Assembly (NCBI GenBank): GCA_963727035.1
Contig: CAVSEY010000010.1
Span: 13,321 to 77,320 of the forward strand
Direction: 5' to 3'
Source of the DNA: Rhodoblastus sp963727035
Lineage (GTDB): Bacteria > Pseudomonadota > Alphaproteobacteria > Rhizobiales > Beijerinckiaceae
DNA length: 64,000 bases
Shown here: positions 26,149-35,732 of the stretch, in pieces
Numbering within the stretch: the first letter of the stretch is position 1
How the letters are laid out: each line of letters opens with the position of its first letter
Position numbers and translations under genes: made by a program
The notes under the pieces: generated by a model
What the model was told of the DNA's origin: nothing
The model's database searches: none
Seen by the model: only the letters and a program-made list of their open reading frames with translations

Positions 26149-26625
26149 TCAGCCCTGTTGGTCGGCGTCGGTGATGATCATGGCGCTGATTTCGGCCTCG
26201 GCGACCAGGGCGCCGTCAACCATCGCCTTGCCTTGATACCACCAGATGTTGCGCCGCTGGTTGACGCGGGTCATGTGGAATTCCACCCGATCCCCCGGCA
26301 CCACCGGCTTGCGGAACTTGGCCTTGTCGATGGTCATGAAATAGACCAGCGGCGGCTTGGAGCCGCCGAGTTTCGCCATGACGCAGAGCGCGCCCGCCGT
26401 CTGCGCCATGCCTTCGATCAGCAGCACGCCGGGAAAAACCGGTCGGTCCGGAAAATGGCCGGTGAATTGCGGCTCGTTGATCGTGACATTCTTGATCCCG
26501 ATCCCGAATTCGTCGCCGCGCGCCTGAACGATGCGATCGACGAGCAGGAAAGGATAACGATGCGGCAGCAATTGCATCAGCCGCTGAATATCGACCGCTT
26601 CCAAGGTCTGGACCTGATCCGACAT
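26149..26625 (-). CDS. fabZ: 3-hydroxyacyl-ACP dehydratase FabZ
   Basis: Dehydrates 3-hydroxyacyl-ACP in fatty acid elongation, competing with LpxA and LpxD for the same substrate, hence its usual place between them. The protein has 158 aa from the ATG at 26625. The hot-dog fold signature is LLPHRYPFLLVDRI (catalytic His), then GHFPDRPVFPGVLLIEGMAQ (catalytic Glu). An in-frame region upstream is the tandem-repeat spacer and has no FabZ homology. About 275 bp with repeats separate it from lpxD. Confidence 0.97.
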   Translation of the reverse strand: MSDQVQTLEAVDIQRLMQLLPHRYPFLLVDRIVQARGDEFGIGIKNVTINEPQFTGHFPDRPVFPGVLLIEGMAQTAGALCVMAKLGGSKPPLVYFMTIDKAKFRKPVVPGDRVEFHMTRVNQRRNIWWYQGKAMVDGALVAEAEISAMIITDADQQG

Positions 26626-26731
26626 ATCCCGTTCCACAAATATCGAATGAGTGCTTTTATCGGCCCGCTTTAACGACACATTCGGGCCGAAGGCCAGCGA
26701 AAAACGCTTTTTTCCGCCGTCCATCGCGTCT

Positions 26732-26888
26732 TGGCGTGCGCCAACCAGAGTCTTTTCTATTGGGCTCTGGCGTGCGCCAACCAGAGTTCTTCTTTTTTGG
26801 CTCTGGCATGCGCCAACCAGAGTCTTTCTTTTTTGGCTCTGGCGTGCGCCAACCGCGGTCCTTTTTTTGGCTCTGGCGTGCGCCAACC
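26732..26888. repeat. Five tandem 36-bp repeats between lpxD and fabZ
   Basis: The core TGGCGTGCGCCAACC occurs at 26732, 26768, 26804, 26840 and 26874 (periods 36, 36, 36 and 34). In the best copies the unit is CTCTGG, then CGTGCGCCAA, then CCAGAG and a T-rich run, so on the plus strand it forms a hairpin with a following T tract, antisense to the lpx genes. Copies 4 and 5 end CCGCGG and lose that stem. The array starts 10-15 bp after the lpxD stop. Confidence 0.85.
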
Positions 26889-26899
26889 GCGGGATGGAT

Positions 26900-27938
26900 T
26901 CAATCCTCCCTGCCCTTGCGCCGGACCATGCGGTCAAGCATGGCGACGCCCTTGAGCCAGAGCCGCGCGTCGCGCGCCGGCGATCCGCCGATACGCGCCC
27001 CCGGCGCGACATCGGCCATGACGCCCGCCTGCGCGCCGATCTGCGCGCCCATGCCGATTTTCAAATGGCCGGTGATCCCCGCCTGCCCGCCGGCGACGAC
27101 GAAATCGCCGAATTCCGTCGAACCGGAAACGCCAACCTGGCTGACGATCACGCAATGGCGACCGATCACGACATTATGGGCGATCTGCACCAGATTATCG
27201 ATCTTGGTCCCCTCGCCGACGATCGTGTCGCGATTGGCGCCCCGATCGATCGTGCTATTGGCGCCGATCTCGACGTCGTCCTGGATGATCACCCGGCCGA
27301 CCTGCGGCGCCTTGAGATGGCCGCGCGGGCTCATGGCGAAACCGAAACCATCCTGGCCGATGCGCACGCCGGGATGAAGGATGACCCTGTCGCCGATCAG
27401 GGCGTTGCAGACCGTCGCGCCCGCTCCGATCGAAGAATTGCGGCCGATCCGCACATAAGGCCCGATCACCGCATTGGGGCCGACGACCGCACCGGCGCCG
27501 ATCTCGGCGTGGGGGCCGATCACCGCGCCGGGATCGACGATGACTTCCGATTCCAGCCGCGCCAGCGGATGCACATTGGCGCCCGGCGAAACGCCATGGC
27601 CGTCGAACCATGACCCAGGCCGCGCCGCCTCGGGATAGATTTTCGCCGCCACGATCGCGCAGGCGCGATAAGGCTCGCGGACCACAAGCGCCGCGACGCC
27701 TTGCGGCGCGCGGTCGGCATGACGCTCGGAAACCAGGCAGGCCGTGGCCCGGGTTTCCGCCAGCTGGTCCGCATATTTGGGATTGTCGAGAAAGACCAGG
27801 TCGCCGGGACGCCCGCGGTCGAGCGGCGCGACGTCGAAAATCCTCTGGCCAAGGTCCACCTCGCCGATCGCGACGGGCGCCGGTCCATTCCACGATCTCG
27901 GCGAGGGTCGGCGTGGCGGCGCGGCGAAAGAATTTCAT
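26900..27938 (-). CDS. lpxD: UDP-3-O-acylglucosamine N-acyltransferase LpxD (one extra base)
   Basis: Third lipid A step: transfers a hydroxyacyl chain to the amino group. It starts at the ATG at 27938 with MKFFRRAATPTLAEIVEWTG, then loses frame near 27878 where CCC replaces an expected CC. With that base removed it continues VAIGEVDLGQRIFDVAPLDR and runs to the end as a 345-aa protein, the normal size. Hexapeptide repeats fill residues about 110-300, and the catalytic His is in QIAHNVVIGRH. A GTG restart at 27859 is possible but would remove the uridine-binding N-terminus. Probably a functional gene with a sequence error. Confidence 0.88.
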
Positions 27939-28027
27939 TTCTTCCAAGCGACAATCCCCCAAAAGCAGTGCTTTGTGCCCGGATGGCGCTGCCCCGCCGG
28001 GCGCGCAAACATGCGACCTATGACATA

Positions 28028-28058
28028 ACAAAAGGGCGCGGCTGAACGCCGCGCCCCT
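28028..28058 (-). terminator. Terminator after bamA
   Basis: Stem GGGCGCGGC / GCCGCGCCC with a 5-nt loop, followed on the minus strand by TTTTGTT. It separates bamA from lpxD, so lpxD-lpxB probably has its own promoter in the 90 bp that follow. Confidence 0.7.
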
Positions 28059-28077
28059 GAATGAGCATGCAAATCGC

Positions 28078-30546
28078 TCAGAACGTCGTGCCGCCGCTGA
28101 AGCTGAACTGCTGCACGATGTCGTATTGGGATTTCGACAGCACGAAAGCGTAGTTGAAGCGGATCGGACCCATGGGCGAGTTCCAGATCACGCCGACGCC
28201 GACCGACGAGTCGATGTTCATTTTGTTGCTGCCGACCGTGATGCAGGCCAGCTGCGAGGTTAGCGGACTCTTGCCAGCGTCCATTACGGCGCAGGGAGTC
28301 CCCGGAGCATAGCCGAGATAGGGACCGAAATTGGTGGCGCCCGTGTAGTTCCACAGGCTGCCGGCGTCGAAGAACAGGGCGCCCCTCAGGCCGATGTCCT
28401 TGGGGAGGCCCCAGATCGGGAACTGGGTTTCGACCGAGGCGCCCCAGTAATCCGTGCCGCCGAGCGCATTGCCGTTGTTGTTGTAAAGCTCGTTGGTGAT
28501 GTCGCGCGGCCCGATGCCGCCCGGCGCGAAGCCGCGCACCAGGCTCGGCCCGAGATTGAAATTGTCCGTTATGTGCAGCGGGTTGCTGCCGGTCTGGAAG
28601 ACATTGCCGGCCTGAATATGGACGAGGCCGACGACATCGTCGAAATACAATCCTTGATAGCCGCGCATATCGATCGTCGTGCGCAGGAAGTCCGAATAGC
28701 CGCCGAGGCCGGCGAAATCCTGCTTCAGGTCGACATGGAAGCCTGAACGCGGGTCGCGCGGATTGTCGAGATTGTTATAGCTCAGGGTATAGCCGATCAT
28801 CGACGTCACCCAGTCGCCCTGCGCCTGTTTCAGCGCCAGCGAGGCTTCGCCATTGCTCACGCAGCTGTTGAAAAAGCTGACCGGATAGCCGTTGAGGGGC
28901 GGCGTGAACCATTGCGGATAGCTGCAGTCGTTATAGGGCTGGCTCTGATTGTTGGGAATCGTAAGCCGCGAATTATAGAGCGTATAGCGCGGCGCGAACG
29001 TCAGTTCGTCGGTCAGCGGAATGCCCAGGCGCAGCGTGCCGCCGGTCACCCAGTTCGAATAATAGGAGAAATAGGACGCTTCGCTGATCTTCGAATAGAG
29101 ATCGAAGCCCGCCGCCATGCGATTATCGAGGAAGAACGGCTCGGTGTAATTGAGTTCGACGCCGCTCGCGTATTGGCCGGCCGAAACCGCGGCGCGGACA
29201 AATTCGCCGCGACCGAGGAAGTTGCTCTGCGTGACGGAAACCTGGGCGATGAAGCCTTCGACGGTCGAATAGCCGCCCGAGATCGAGAACGACCCGGTGG
29301 ACTGCTCTTCGACATCGACATCGACAATGATGCGGTCCTGCGACGAGCCCTGCTCGTTGGAGATCTTGACCTTCTTGAAGTAGCCGAGCGCGTTGAGGCG
29401 GCGCTCCGCCTTGTCGATCAGAACCTTGTTGTAGGCGTCGCCCTCGCCGATATCGAACTCGCGGCGGATGACGTAATCGCGCGTCGCGGTGTTGCCGCGA
29501 ATATTGATCCGCTCGATGTAAACGTGGGGCCCTTCCTCGACGATGAAGGCGATGTTGACGGTATGGTTCGCCTGATCCTTGTCGCCCTGGACACGCACCT
29601 GCGCGAAGGTGGCGCCCATCTTCTGGACTTCCTTCGTCATGCGCGTCTCGGTCTTCTGGACCGCATCGCCGTCATAGACGTCGCCGCCATGGATACCGAG
29701 CGCCGACTTCAACGCCGCGTCGTTCAGCCCGGAAACATGCGATTCGACATTGACCGCACTGACGCGATAGACCGCGCCTTCCTCGACGGTGATCGTGACG
29801 ATATAGCCGCCCGCAGAAGCGTCATAGACCGGATCGACGCCGATGACGCGGAAATCGGCATAGCCGTTCTTGAGGTAATAGCGCCGGATCGCCTCGGCGT
29901 CCTTCGCCAGACGATCCGGATCATAGACGTCCGAGGTCTTGAAAAACGACAGATAGTTCATTTCCGTCGTTTCCATCAGCCCGCGCAGCTTGCCGTCGGA
30001 ATAGACGTGGTTGCCGACGAAGCGGATCTGCTTGACGCCCGTCTTGTCGCCTTCATTGATGTCGAAGACGACGTCCACCGCGTTATTGGGGGTCTGAACC
30101 GTCCGCTCGGTGACCGACGCGGCGCTATGGCCTGAACGGCGGTAAACATCGAGAATGCGCTGAACGTCGGCGTCGGCGACCGCCTGGCTGTAGGCGCCGC
30201 GGTCCTTCAGCTGAACCTCTTTTTGCAGGTCTTCCGACTTGACCTTGGAATTGCCGACGAAAACCACGTGATTGATGACGGTCGAATTCTCGACCACCCG
30301 CACCACCAGTTCGGAGCCGCGATGGCTGACCTGGACATTGGAGAAATAGCCGGTGCCGTACAGCTTCTTGATGGCCTCATTGGCGTCGACGCCAACGAAA
30401 TAGGACCGGATCGTCTCGGAATCGACGCGATGGTTGCCCTCGACGACGACGGTTTCGGCCAGCGCGTGGGCTGGAGCCGCGATCGTGCCGACCATCAGCG
30501 CCACCGCCAGTGCGGTTCGGCTCATAAGACCTTGGCGAAACGTCAT
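28078..30546 (-). CDS. bamA: Outer-membrane protein assembly factor BamA
   Basis: Central subunit of the BAM complex, folding beta-barrel proteins into the outer membrane. 822 aa from the ATG at 30546, with a signal peptide (SRTALAVALMVGTIAAPAHA). Five POTRA domains follow at about residues 30-420 (for example VVVEGNHRVDSETIRSYF, IRFVGNHVYSDGKLRGL, INIRGNTATRDYVIRREF). The 16-strand barrel has the conserved loop RGF (SLVRGFAPGGIGPRD). The C-terminal Phe (FSFSGGTTF) is the usual OMP signal. It lies downstream of rseP in the standard alphaproteobacterial order and ends at a terminator. Confidence 0.97.
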   Translation of the reverse strand: MTFRQGLMSRTALAVALMVGTIAAPAHALAETVVVEGNHRVDSETIRSYFVGVDANEAIKKLYGTGYFSNVQVSHRGSELVVRVVENSTVINHVVFVGNSKVKSEDLQKEVQLKDRGAYSQAVADADVQRILDVYRRSGHSAASVTERTVQTPNNAVDVVFDINEGDKTGVKQIRFVGNHVYSDGKLRGLMETTEMNYLSFFKTSDVYDPDRLAKDAEAIRRYYLKNGYADFRVIGVDPVYDASAGGYIVTITVEEGAVYRVSAVNVESHVSGLNDAALKSALGIHGGDVYDGDAVQKTETRMTKEVQKMGATFAQVRVQGDKDQANHTVNIAFIVEEGPHVYIERINIRGNTATRDYVIRREFDIGEGDAYNKVLIDKAERRLNALGYFKKVKISNEQGSSQDRIIVDVDVEEQSTGSFSISGGYSTVEGFIAQVSVTQSNFLGRGEFVRAAVSAGQYASGVELNYTEPFFLDNRMAAGFDLYSKISEASYFSYYSNWVTGGTLRLGIPLTDELTFAPRYTLYNSRLTIPNNQSQPYNDCSYPQWFTPPLNGYPVSFFNSCVSNGEASLALKQAQGDWVTSMIGYTLSYNNLDNPRDPRSGFHVDLKQDFAGLGGYSDFLRTTIDMRGYQGLYFDDVVGLVHIQAGNVFQTGSNPLHITDNFNLGPSLVRGFAPGGIGPRDITNELYNNNGNALGGTDYWGASVETQFPIWGLPKDIGLRGALFFDAGSLWNYTGATNFGPYLGYAPGTPCAVMDAGKSPLTSQLACITVGSNKMNIDSSVGVGVIWNSPMGPIRFNYAFVLSKSQYDIVQQFSFSGGTTF

Positions 30547-30842
30547 TGAAACCCGGTCTCCGTGACTCAACCCGTCCCGAATTGGCTTGGCGACGGGGGA
30601 CCGAATCAACAAGGATCCGGCCGCAAACTTCAGACTGCGAATGGATAGCATAAACCAAGCCTGTCCATTTCAACTCTGCTTCTACAAGGTTTACGGAATC
30701 CTGCAAATGCCTTTGGATCCGAGTCCCGTTTTTTTACGACGGCGTGGCTCTGAAGCCACGCTGTCGTGGCGCATTTTCGCCGCAATTCCGGGATTTCCGG
30801 CCCCAACGCCCCTTCCGGCGCGACAGCAAATAAACCCCGTTT
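30547..30842. other. rseP-bamA intergenic region
   Basis: 296 bp without a gene. It contains an imperfect hairpin (CGACGGCGTGGCT / AGCCACGCTGTCG, 30737-30766) whose T-run lies on the wrong side for a leftward terminator. The remainder presumably holds the bamA promoter and leader. Confidence 0.4.
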
Positions 30843-31988
30843 TCAACCGAGCTTCAGCCAGGTCCGGGTCAGACGGACGATGTCGTTGTAGGTGGCGACC
30901 AGCATCAGCATGGCGACGAAGGCCAAGCCGATGCGGAACCCGAATTCCTGGACGCGCCGGGTCAGCGCCCGCCCGCGAGCCGCCTCGACGGCGTAATAGA
31001 GCAGGTGGCCGCCGTCGAGCAGCGGAACCGGCAGCAAGTTCAGGAATCCGATCGAAATCGACATCAGCGCCGTCAGATTGATCAGCGGCCATATGCCCGC
31101 TTTCGCCACTTCGCCGGACACTTCGGCAATGCGAATGGGACCCGACAATTGCTTCGGCGATTCCTTGCCGACCGACAGATTGCCCAGATAAGCAGCCGTC
31201 CCGGCGATCACGCTCCAGGTTTCATGGAAAGCCTCGACCGCCGCTGCGGGCGCGCTGAAGGTTTCCTTGCGCCAATCTTCCCGCGCTCCGCCCGCCATGA
31301 CTCCGAGCACGCCGCCGTGCTCCGCGCCGAAGGGCGTCATGCTGTCCTTCACGACCGGCGCCGCGTCCAGCTCCAGCCGTTTCCCGGCGCGATCGATCAC
31401 GAAATGGAGCTTCATGCCGCCGGAAGTGGAGACGATGCGCTGCATGTCGGCGAAACTGTCAAGCGCCTGCCCGTCGATCGAGACGACCAGATCGCCCGTC
31501 TGAAAGCCGGCGGCGGCGGCCGGACTATCGGCCACGACGCCGGCAATGCGCGGGATCAGCACGTCGCGCCCCTGGAAATAGAACAAGGCCGTGAAGATCA
31601 GGATGGCGAGGACGAAATTCGCAAAGGGCCCGGCCGCGGTCACCGCAGCGCGTTTCCATACATTCTGGGCGAAGAACGAAACCTTGCGCTCCGCCTCCGG
31701 CATGCGGTCGGCGGCGTCCGGATCGATTTCGCCGGCGGCGCTGGCGTCGCCATGAAACCGCACATAGCCGCCCAAGGGCAGGGCCGCGAGCCGCCAGCGC
31801 GTGCCGTGGCGGTCGGTGTAATGGGCCAATTCCGGCCCGAACCCCATGGAAAAGGCGTCCACCTTGACCCCGAACATGCGGCCGACGATGAAATGGCCGA
31901 ATTCATGGAAAAACACGACGAGGCCGAGGACGAACATGAAGGGCACGATATAGGAGCCCAACGTCCACAAGGAATGGAACAGCAACAT
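30843..31988 (-). CDS. rseP: Site-2 intramembrane metalloprotease RseP
   Basis: A 381-aa zinc metalloprotease of the inner membrane that cleaves anti-sigma factors and signal-peptide remnants. The first transmembrane segment carries HEFGH (VVFFHEFGHFIVGRMFGV), the second metal site is in LLPVPLLDGGHLLYYAVE, and a single PDZ domain lies between them (AADSPAAAAGFQTGDLVVSI region). It is shorter than E. coli RseP, which has two PDZ domains, as is common in alphaproteobacteria. It lies between dxr and bamA. Stress control of bamA by this protease's sigma factor cannot be read from the sequence. Confidence 0.95.
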   Translation of the reverse strand: MLLFHSLWTLGSYIVPFMFVLGLVVFFHEFGHFIVGRMFGVKVDAFSMGFGPELAHYTDRHGTRWRLAALPLGGYVRFHGDASAAGEIDPDAADRMPEAERKVSFFAQNVWKRAAVTAAGPFANFVLAILIFTALFYFQGRDVLIPRIAGVVADSPAAAAGFQTGDLVVSIDGQALDSFADMQRIVSTSGGMKLHFVIDRAGKRLELDAAPVVKDSMTPFGAEHGGVLGVMAGGAREDWRKETFSAPAAAVEAFHETWSVIAGTAAYLGNLSVGKESPKQLSGPIRIAEVSGEVAKAGIWPLINLTALMSISIGFLNLLPVPLLDGGHLLYYAVEAARGRALTRRVQEFGFRIGLAFVAMLMLVATYNDIVRLTRTWLKLG

Positions 31989-32059
31989 GGCGCATCCTGG
32001 CTGCGCGGCCCGGGCGCCGCGCGAATGTTTACGATTTCTTTACCATGACGTATCGCCGC

Positions 32060-33266
32060 CTAGCGGCCAAGGCCCGCGAGCCGCGCCCGCGACCTTTCTC
32101 TCACAATATGGTCAACGGCGAGCGCGGTCTCAATATCCGCCGGCGTCCGCGCCGCGCCTTCTTTCTCGAATAGTTCACAAATCTCTTGAACATATCTCGC
32201 TATGTCATTGAATCCGATTTCATTATTCAGAAACGCAGCGACCATGACTTCGTTCGCGGCGTTCATGATGGTCGGCATGGCCCCGCCCGCCGCGAGCACG
32301 TCCATCGCCACCCGAAGCGCGGGAAAGCGTTGCAGATCCGGCTTCTCGAAAGTCAACGACCCGATCTGGGCGAGATCAAGGCGGCGCGCCTGGGTCGCCA
32401 CCCGATCCGGCCAGCCGAGGCAATGGGCGATCGGAACCTTCATGTCGGGGACCGCCATGCCGGCGGTCACCGCGCCGTCGGCGAAGGAAACCAGTCCGTG
32501 AACGATCGACTGGGGATGAACGAGAACGTCGAGCTTGCGCGCCTCGATTGCCGAAAATATGCAAGGCCTCGATCAGTTCGAGCCCCTTGTTCATCAGGCT
32601 CGCGGAATCGACTGTCACCTTCGGGCCCATCGTCCAGTTGGGATGGGCGAGCGCCTGCTCCGGGGTCGCGGCGGCGATTCTCTCGGCGCTCCAGGTCCGG
32701 AACGGGCCGCCGGAGGCCGTGAGCCACATCTTTTCGATCGTTTTCGGGCTTTCTCCGCCCAGGGCCTGGAAGATGGCGTTATGCTCCGAATCCATCGGCA
32801 GAACGCGAACGCCCTTTTCGCGCGCCCGGCGCATGAAGGGTTCGCCGGCGCAGACCAGGCATTCCTTGTTGGCGAGGGCGACATCCCGGCCCGCCTCGAT
32901 CGCGGCGTAGGTCGGTATGACGCCGGCGGCCCCGGCGATGGCGCCAACCACCAGATCGGCGTCCATCCCCGCAGCTTCCTTCAGCGCCTCGGCGCCGGCG
33001 CCGGCGCGGATTCCCGAGCCGGCCAGTTCGGATTTCAACGCTCCATAGGCGGCAGGGTCGGCGACGGCCGCGAAGCTCGCGCTCAGGGACCGGGCGACGC
33101 GGGCGAGATTGACGGCGTCGCGCCCGCCAGCCACCGCCACCGTCTCGAACGCGCCCGGCGCGCCGAGGATCACCGCCTCGGTCGAACGCCCGATCGAGCC
33201 GGTCGCGCCGAGAAGGGTGAGCTTGCGCGGGCGCGCGAGCGGCATGGGCGCCGGAGATGCGGTCAT
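32060..33266 (-). CDS. dxr: 1-deoxy-D-xylulose-5-phosphate reductoisomerase (one extra base)
   Basis: Converts DXP to MEP with NADPH, the first committed step of the MEP isoprenoid pathway. The N-terminal part has the nucleotide fold (KLTLLGATGSIGRSTEAVIL) and the active-site segments LANKECLVCAGE, PMDSEHNAIFQALGG and LTASGGPFR. After EALHIF the frame shifts at 32551-32552 (GG where one G is expected). With one base removed it continues AIEARKLDVLVHPQSIVHGL to the normal C-terminus, total 401 aa. The damage is probably an error, because the MEP route is essential here. The start overlaps the cdsA region. Confidence 0.9.
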
Positions 33267-33278
33267 GAGAATCCTGCT

Positions 33279-34171
33279 CTATTGCCAATAAAAGAGGCCG
33301 GCCGCCGCGCTCGGCGGCACGCCGCGCCACAGGCCGAACAAGGCGGCGAAGATCGCCGCCGCGATGAAGCCGTCGATCCGGTCCATGACGCCGCCATGGC
33401 CGGGAATGAGCCGGCTCGAAATCTTTCACCCCGAACCGCCGCTTGACCCAGGATTCGAACAGGTCGCCGGCCTGGGCCAGCGCGCCGGCGGCAAGGCCGA
33501 GCACGAAAACCGGGCCGAGCGGCGCCTGGGTGGTGGGCCAGACATGGGCCACGGCCGCCCCGAACGCCGCGCCGCACGACACGCCGACAAGAAAACCGGA
33601 CCAGGTCTTGCCGGGCGAGACGCGCGGCGCGAGTTTTGGGCCGCCGATCAGCCGGCCGCCGAAATAGGCGAAGACATCCGTGCCCCAGACCACCGCGAAC
33701 AGCCAGCCGATGGCGAGGGCGCCGAAAAACGGGATCATTGCGCAGGGACAGTACGGCCAGCAGCAACCCGCCGGCGTAGAACAGGCCGGAAGCCGCCCAC
33801 AGACGGAACCCGGGCCCGGCCGCCCAGGCGACGAAAGCCACGACGAAGGGCGCCAGCAGAAAGGCGAACTCGATTCGCCCGAGGCGGAAGAGAATGGCGA
33901 TCGCGAACACAAGGCTCGCGCCCGCCAGAGCGCGCAGCAGGGGAAGCGGCGCCTCGATCAGGCGCTGCCATTCCCAGTTCACCGCCAGCGCCGCGATCAG
34001 CCAGAACAGGGTGAAAAACCAGCCGCCCAGCGCGAGCGCGCCCACCGCCGCTCCGGCCAGGAACAGGGCCGAGGCCGCGCGAACCCACAGGTCGTCGAGG
34101 CGATGGCGCGCCATCAGGCCCGGCGCGCTTGCGGTCTCGCCCGGATTCGGCGACGCGCCGGACTTATCCAT
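33279..34171 (-). CDS. cdsA: Phosphatidate cytidylyltransferase (two extra bases)
   Basis: Makes CDP-diacylglycerol for all phospholipids; integral membrane protein. The N-terminal helices run from MDKSGASPNPGETASAPGLM. The frame changes near 33727 (five T where four fit) and again at 33419-33421 (three A where two fit). After both corrections the gene is 296 aa and shows the family signature VSPGKTWSGFLVG and KDSSRLIPGHGGVMDRIDGF near the C-terminus, ending GLFYWQ. Both changes are single-base insertions in homopolymers, which favours sequencing error over a pseudogene. Confidence 0.88.
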
Positions 34172-34189
34172 GAGTGAGCCGTAACCCGC

Positions 34190-35014
34190 TCATGACGCGG
34201 ACTTGACTTGGGCAAGGTTGGGGACTTGGGCGAGGCCAGGGACTTGGGCGTGGCTCGGGACTTGGGCGACTCGGCCGAAACGCCGCTCGCGCGAGCGGAA
34301 GCTGGCGATCGCCTCCTCGAAGGCGGCGCGGTCGAAATCCGGCCAGTGGATCGGCAGGAAAACCAGTTCGCTATAGGCCGCTTGCCACATCAGGAAATTG
34401 GACAGGCGCATCTCCCCCGAGGTGCGGATGATGAGGTCGGGATCGGGCGTCCCGGCGGTCCAGAGCCGCGTGGCGAGCGCGTCTTCGTCGATCTCGTCGG
34501 GATCGATCCGGCCCGCCGCCGCGTCGCGGGCCAAAGCGCGCGCCGCCTCGACGATCTCCTGGCGCGCGCCGTAGTTGAAGGCGACGATGAGATCGAGCTT
34601 GCTGTTGCGCTTGGTGCGGTTCTCGGCTTCTTCGAGCAGGGCGACGATTTCCGGCTTGAGATTGCCGCGCTCGCCGACCACCCGCACCCGCACGCCCGCC
34701 TCTTCGAGCGTATGCAGGTCGCTGCGGATGAACAGCTTGAGCAGGCCCATCAGGTCGGCGATTTCCTGGGGCGGACGCGCCCAGTTCTCGCTGGAGAAGC
34801 TGTAGACGGTGAGATAGCGCACCCCGAGGTCGCTCGCCGCGCGCACCGCGCGCCGCAAGGCCTCGACGCCGCGCCGATGGCCCTCGAACCGGGGCAGGCC
34901 GCGCGCGGCCGCCCAGCGGCCGTTGCCGTCCATGATGATCCCGACATGCAGTCCGCCGGCGCCGGAAGGACGCTTCGCTCCGCCGGCGCCGTCGATCGTT
35001 CGCTGTTCGCTCAT
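34190..35014 (-). CDS. uppS: Undecaprenyl (polyprenyl) diphosphate synthase
   Basis: cis-Prenyltransferase building the C55 carrier lipid for peptidoglycan and O-antigen. Of 274 aa, the core shows HVGIIMDGNGRWAAARGLPR (pyrophosphate-binding Asp and Arg), LTVYSFSSENWARP, VAFNYGARQEI and LIIRTSGEMRLSNFLMWQAA followed by SELVF. The C-terminus carries an unusual tail of 6-residue units (AQVPSH, AQVPGL, AQVPNL, AQVKSAS) after the normal end. It is followed after 18 bp by cdsA, its usual neighbour. The start at the ATG 35014 is preferred to an in-frame TTG at 35017. Confidence 0.95.
   Translation of the reverse strand: MSEQRTIDGAGGAKRPSGAGGLHVGIIMDGNGRWAAARGLPRFEGHRRGVEALRRAVRAASDLGVRYLTVYSFSSENWARPPQEIADLMGLLKLFIRSDLHTLEEAGVRVRVVGERGNLKPEIVALLEEAENRTKRNSKLDLIVAFNYGARQEIVEAARALARDAAAGRIDPDEIDEDALATRLWTAGTPDPDLIIRTSGEMRLSNFLMWQAAYSELVFLPIHWPDFDRAAFEEAIASFRSRERRFGRVAQVPSHAQVPGLAQVPNLAQVKSAS
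34205..34267. repeat. 18-bp repeats in the 3' end of uppS
   Basis: GACTTGGGC recurs exactly at 34205, 34223, 34241 and 34259, one copy every 18 bp. On the gene strand this gives the repeated hexapeptide AQVPxx at the C-terminus. Confidence 0.85.
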
Positions 35015-35113
35015 CAAATCCGCCCGTCGCCTGAAGCCCGCGCCGCCCGCCCGGCGCCTGAACGCTTTAGCACGATTCCCATTCCGACACGACGCCCGCC
35101 CGGCGACCGCGCG

Positions 35114-35674
35114 TCAGACCTGCATGATTTCCTTTTCCTTGGCCGCCAGCACCCCGTCGATTTCGGCGATGGCCGCGTCGGTGGCCTTCTGGACTTCGCC
35201 CTCGTGGCGCTTTTCCTCGTCCTCGCCGAGCGCCTTGTCCTTGGAGAGCTTTTTCAGCACGTCCATGCCGTCGCGGCGCACATGGCGCACGGCGACGCGC
35301 GATTCCTCGGAATATTTATGGGCGAGCTTGACCAGTTCCTTGCGGCGCTGCTCGTTCAGCTCGGGAATGCGGATGCGCAGGATCTGGCCCTCGACGGTCG
35401 GCGAGAGGCCGAGATTGGCGTCGCGGATCGCCTTGTCCACCGCCCCGACCATGCCCTTGTCCCACACCTGGACCGCAAGCGCCCGCGATTCCGGCACCGA
35501 AATGGTCGCGACCTGGTTGATCGGCATGGACTGGCCATAGGCTTCGACCATGACCGGCTCCAGCAGCGCGGCGGAGGCGCGCCCGGTGCGCAAGCCCCCA
35601 AGCTCGTGCTTGAGCGCCTGGATTGCGCCATGCATGCGCCGCTTGATTTCCGCCAGATCGAATTGCGCGCTCAT
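35114..35674 (-). CDS. frr: Ribosome recycling factor
   Basis: Splits post-termination ribosomes together with EF-G. The 186-aa sequence shows the long three-helix bundle and the signature segments GRASAALLEPVMVEAYG, QVATISVPESRALAVQVWDK, GQILRIRIPELNEQRRKEL and VRHVRRDGMDVLKKL. It lies between pyrH (59 bp upstream) and uppS (about 100 bp downstream), the standard order in alphaproteobacteria. Start at ATG 35674. Confidence 0.97.
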   Translation of the reverse strand: MSAQFDLAEIKRRMHGAIQALKHELGGLRTGRASAALLEPVMVEAYGQSMPINQVATISVPESRALAVQVWDKGMVGAVDKAIRDANLGLSPTVEGQILRIRIPELNEQRRKELVKLAHKYSEESRVAVRHVRRDGMDVLKKLSKDKALGEDEEKRHEGEVQKATDAAIAEIDGVLAAKEKEIMQV

Positions 35675-35732
35675 AAGTCACCTGTCCTGGTCGGCGCCGG
35701 CGCGCCGGATGTTTGTCTTGCGCGGCCGCCGG

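Noticed and set aside
27859..27859. GTG at 27859 as the natural start of lpxD
   Set aside because: It would remove the first 27 residues, which are present in another frame and match LpxD; a one-base insertion explains the data better.
28912..30135. Long plus-strand frame opposite bamA
   Set aside because: Shadow of bamA; no start context and no protein-like motifs.
30737..30766. Hairpin CGACGGCGTGGCT/AGCCACGCTGTCG as an rseP terminator
   Set aside because: The T-run lies before the stem on the plus strand, so on the transcribed minus strand it is followed by A residues. Not a standard terminator.
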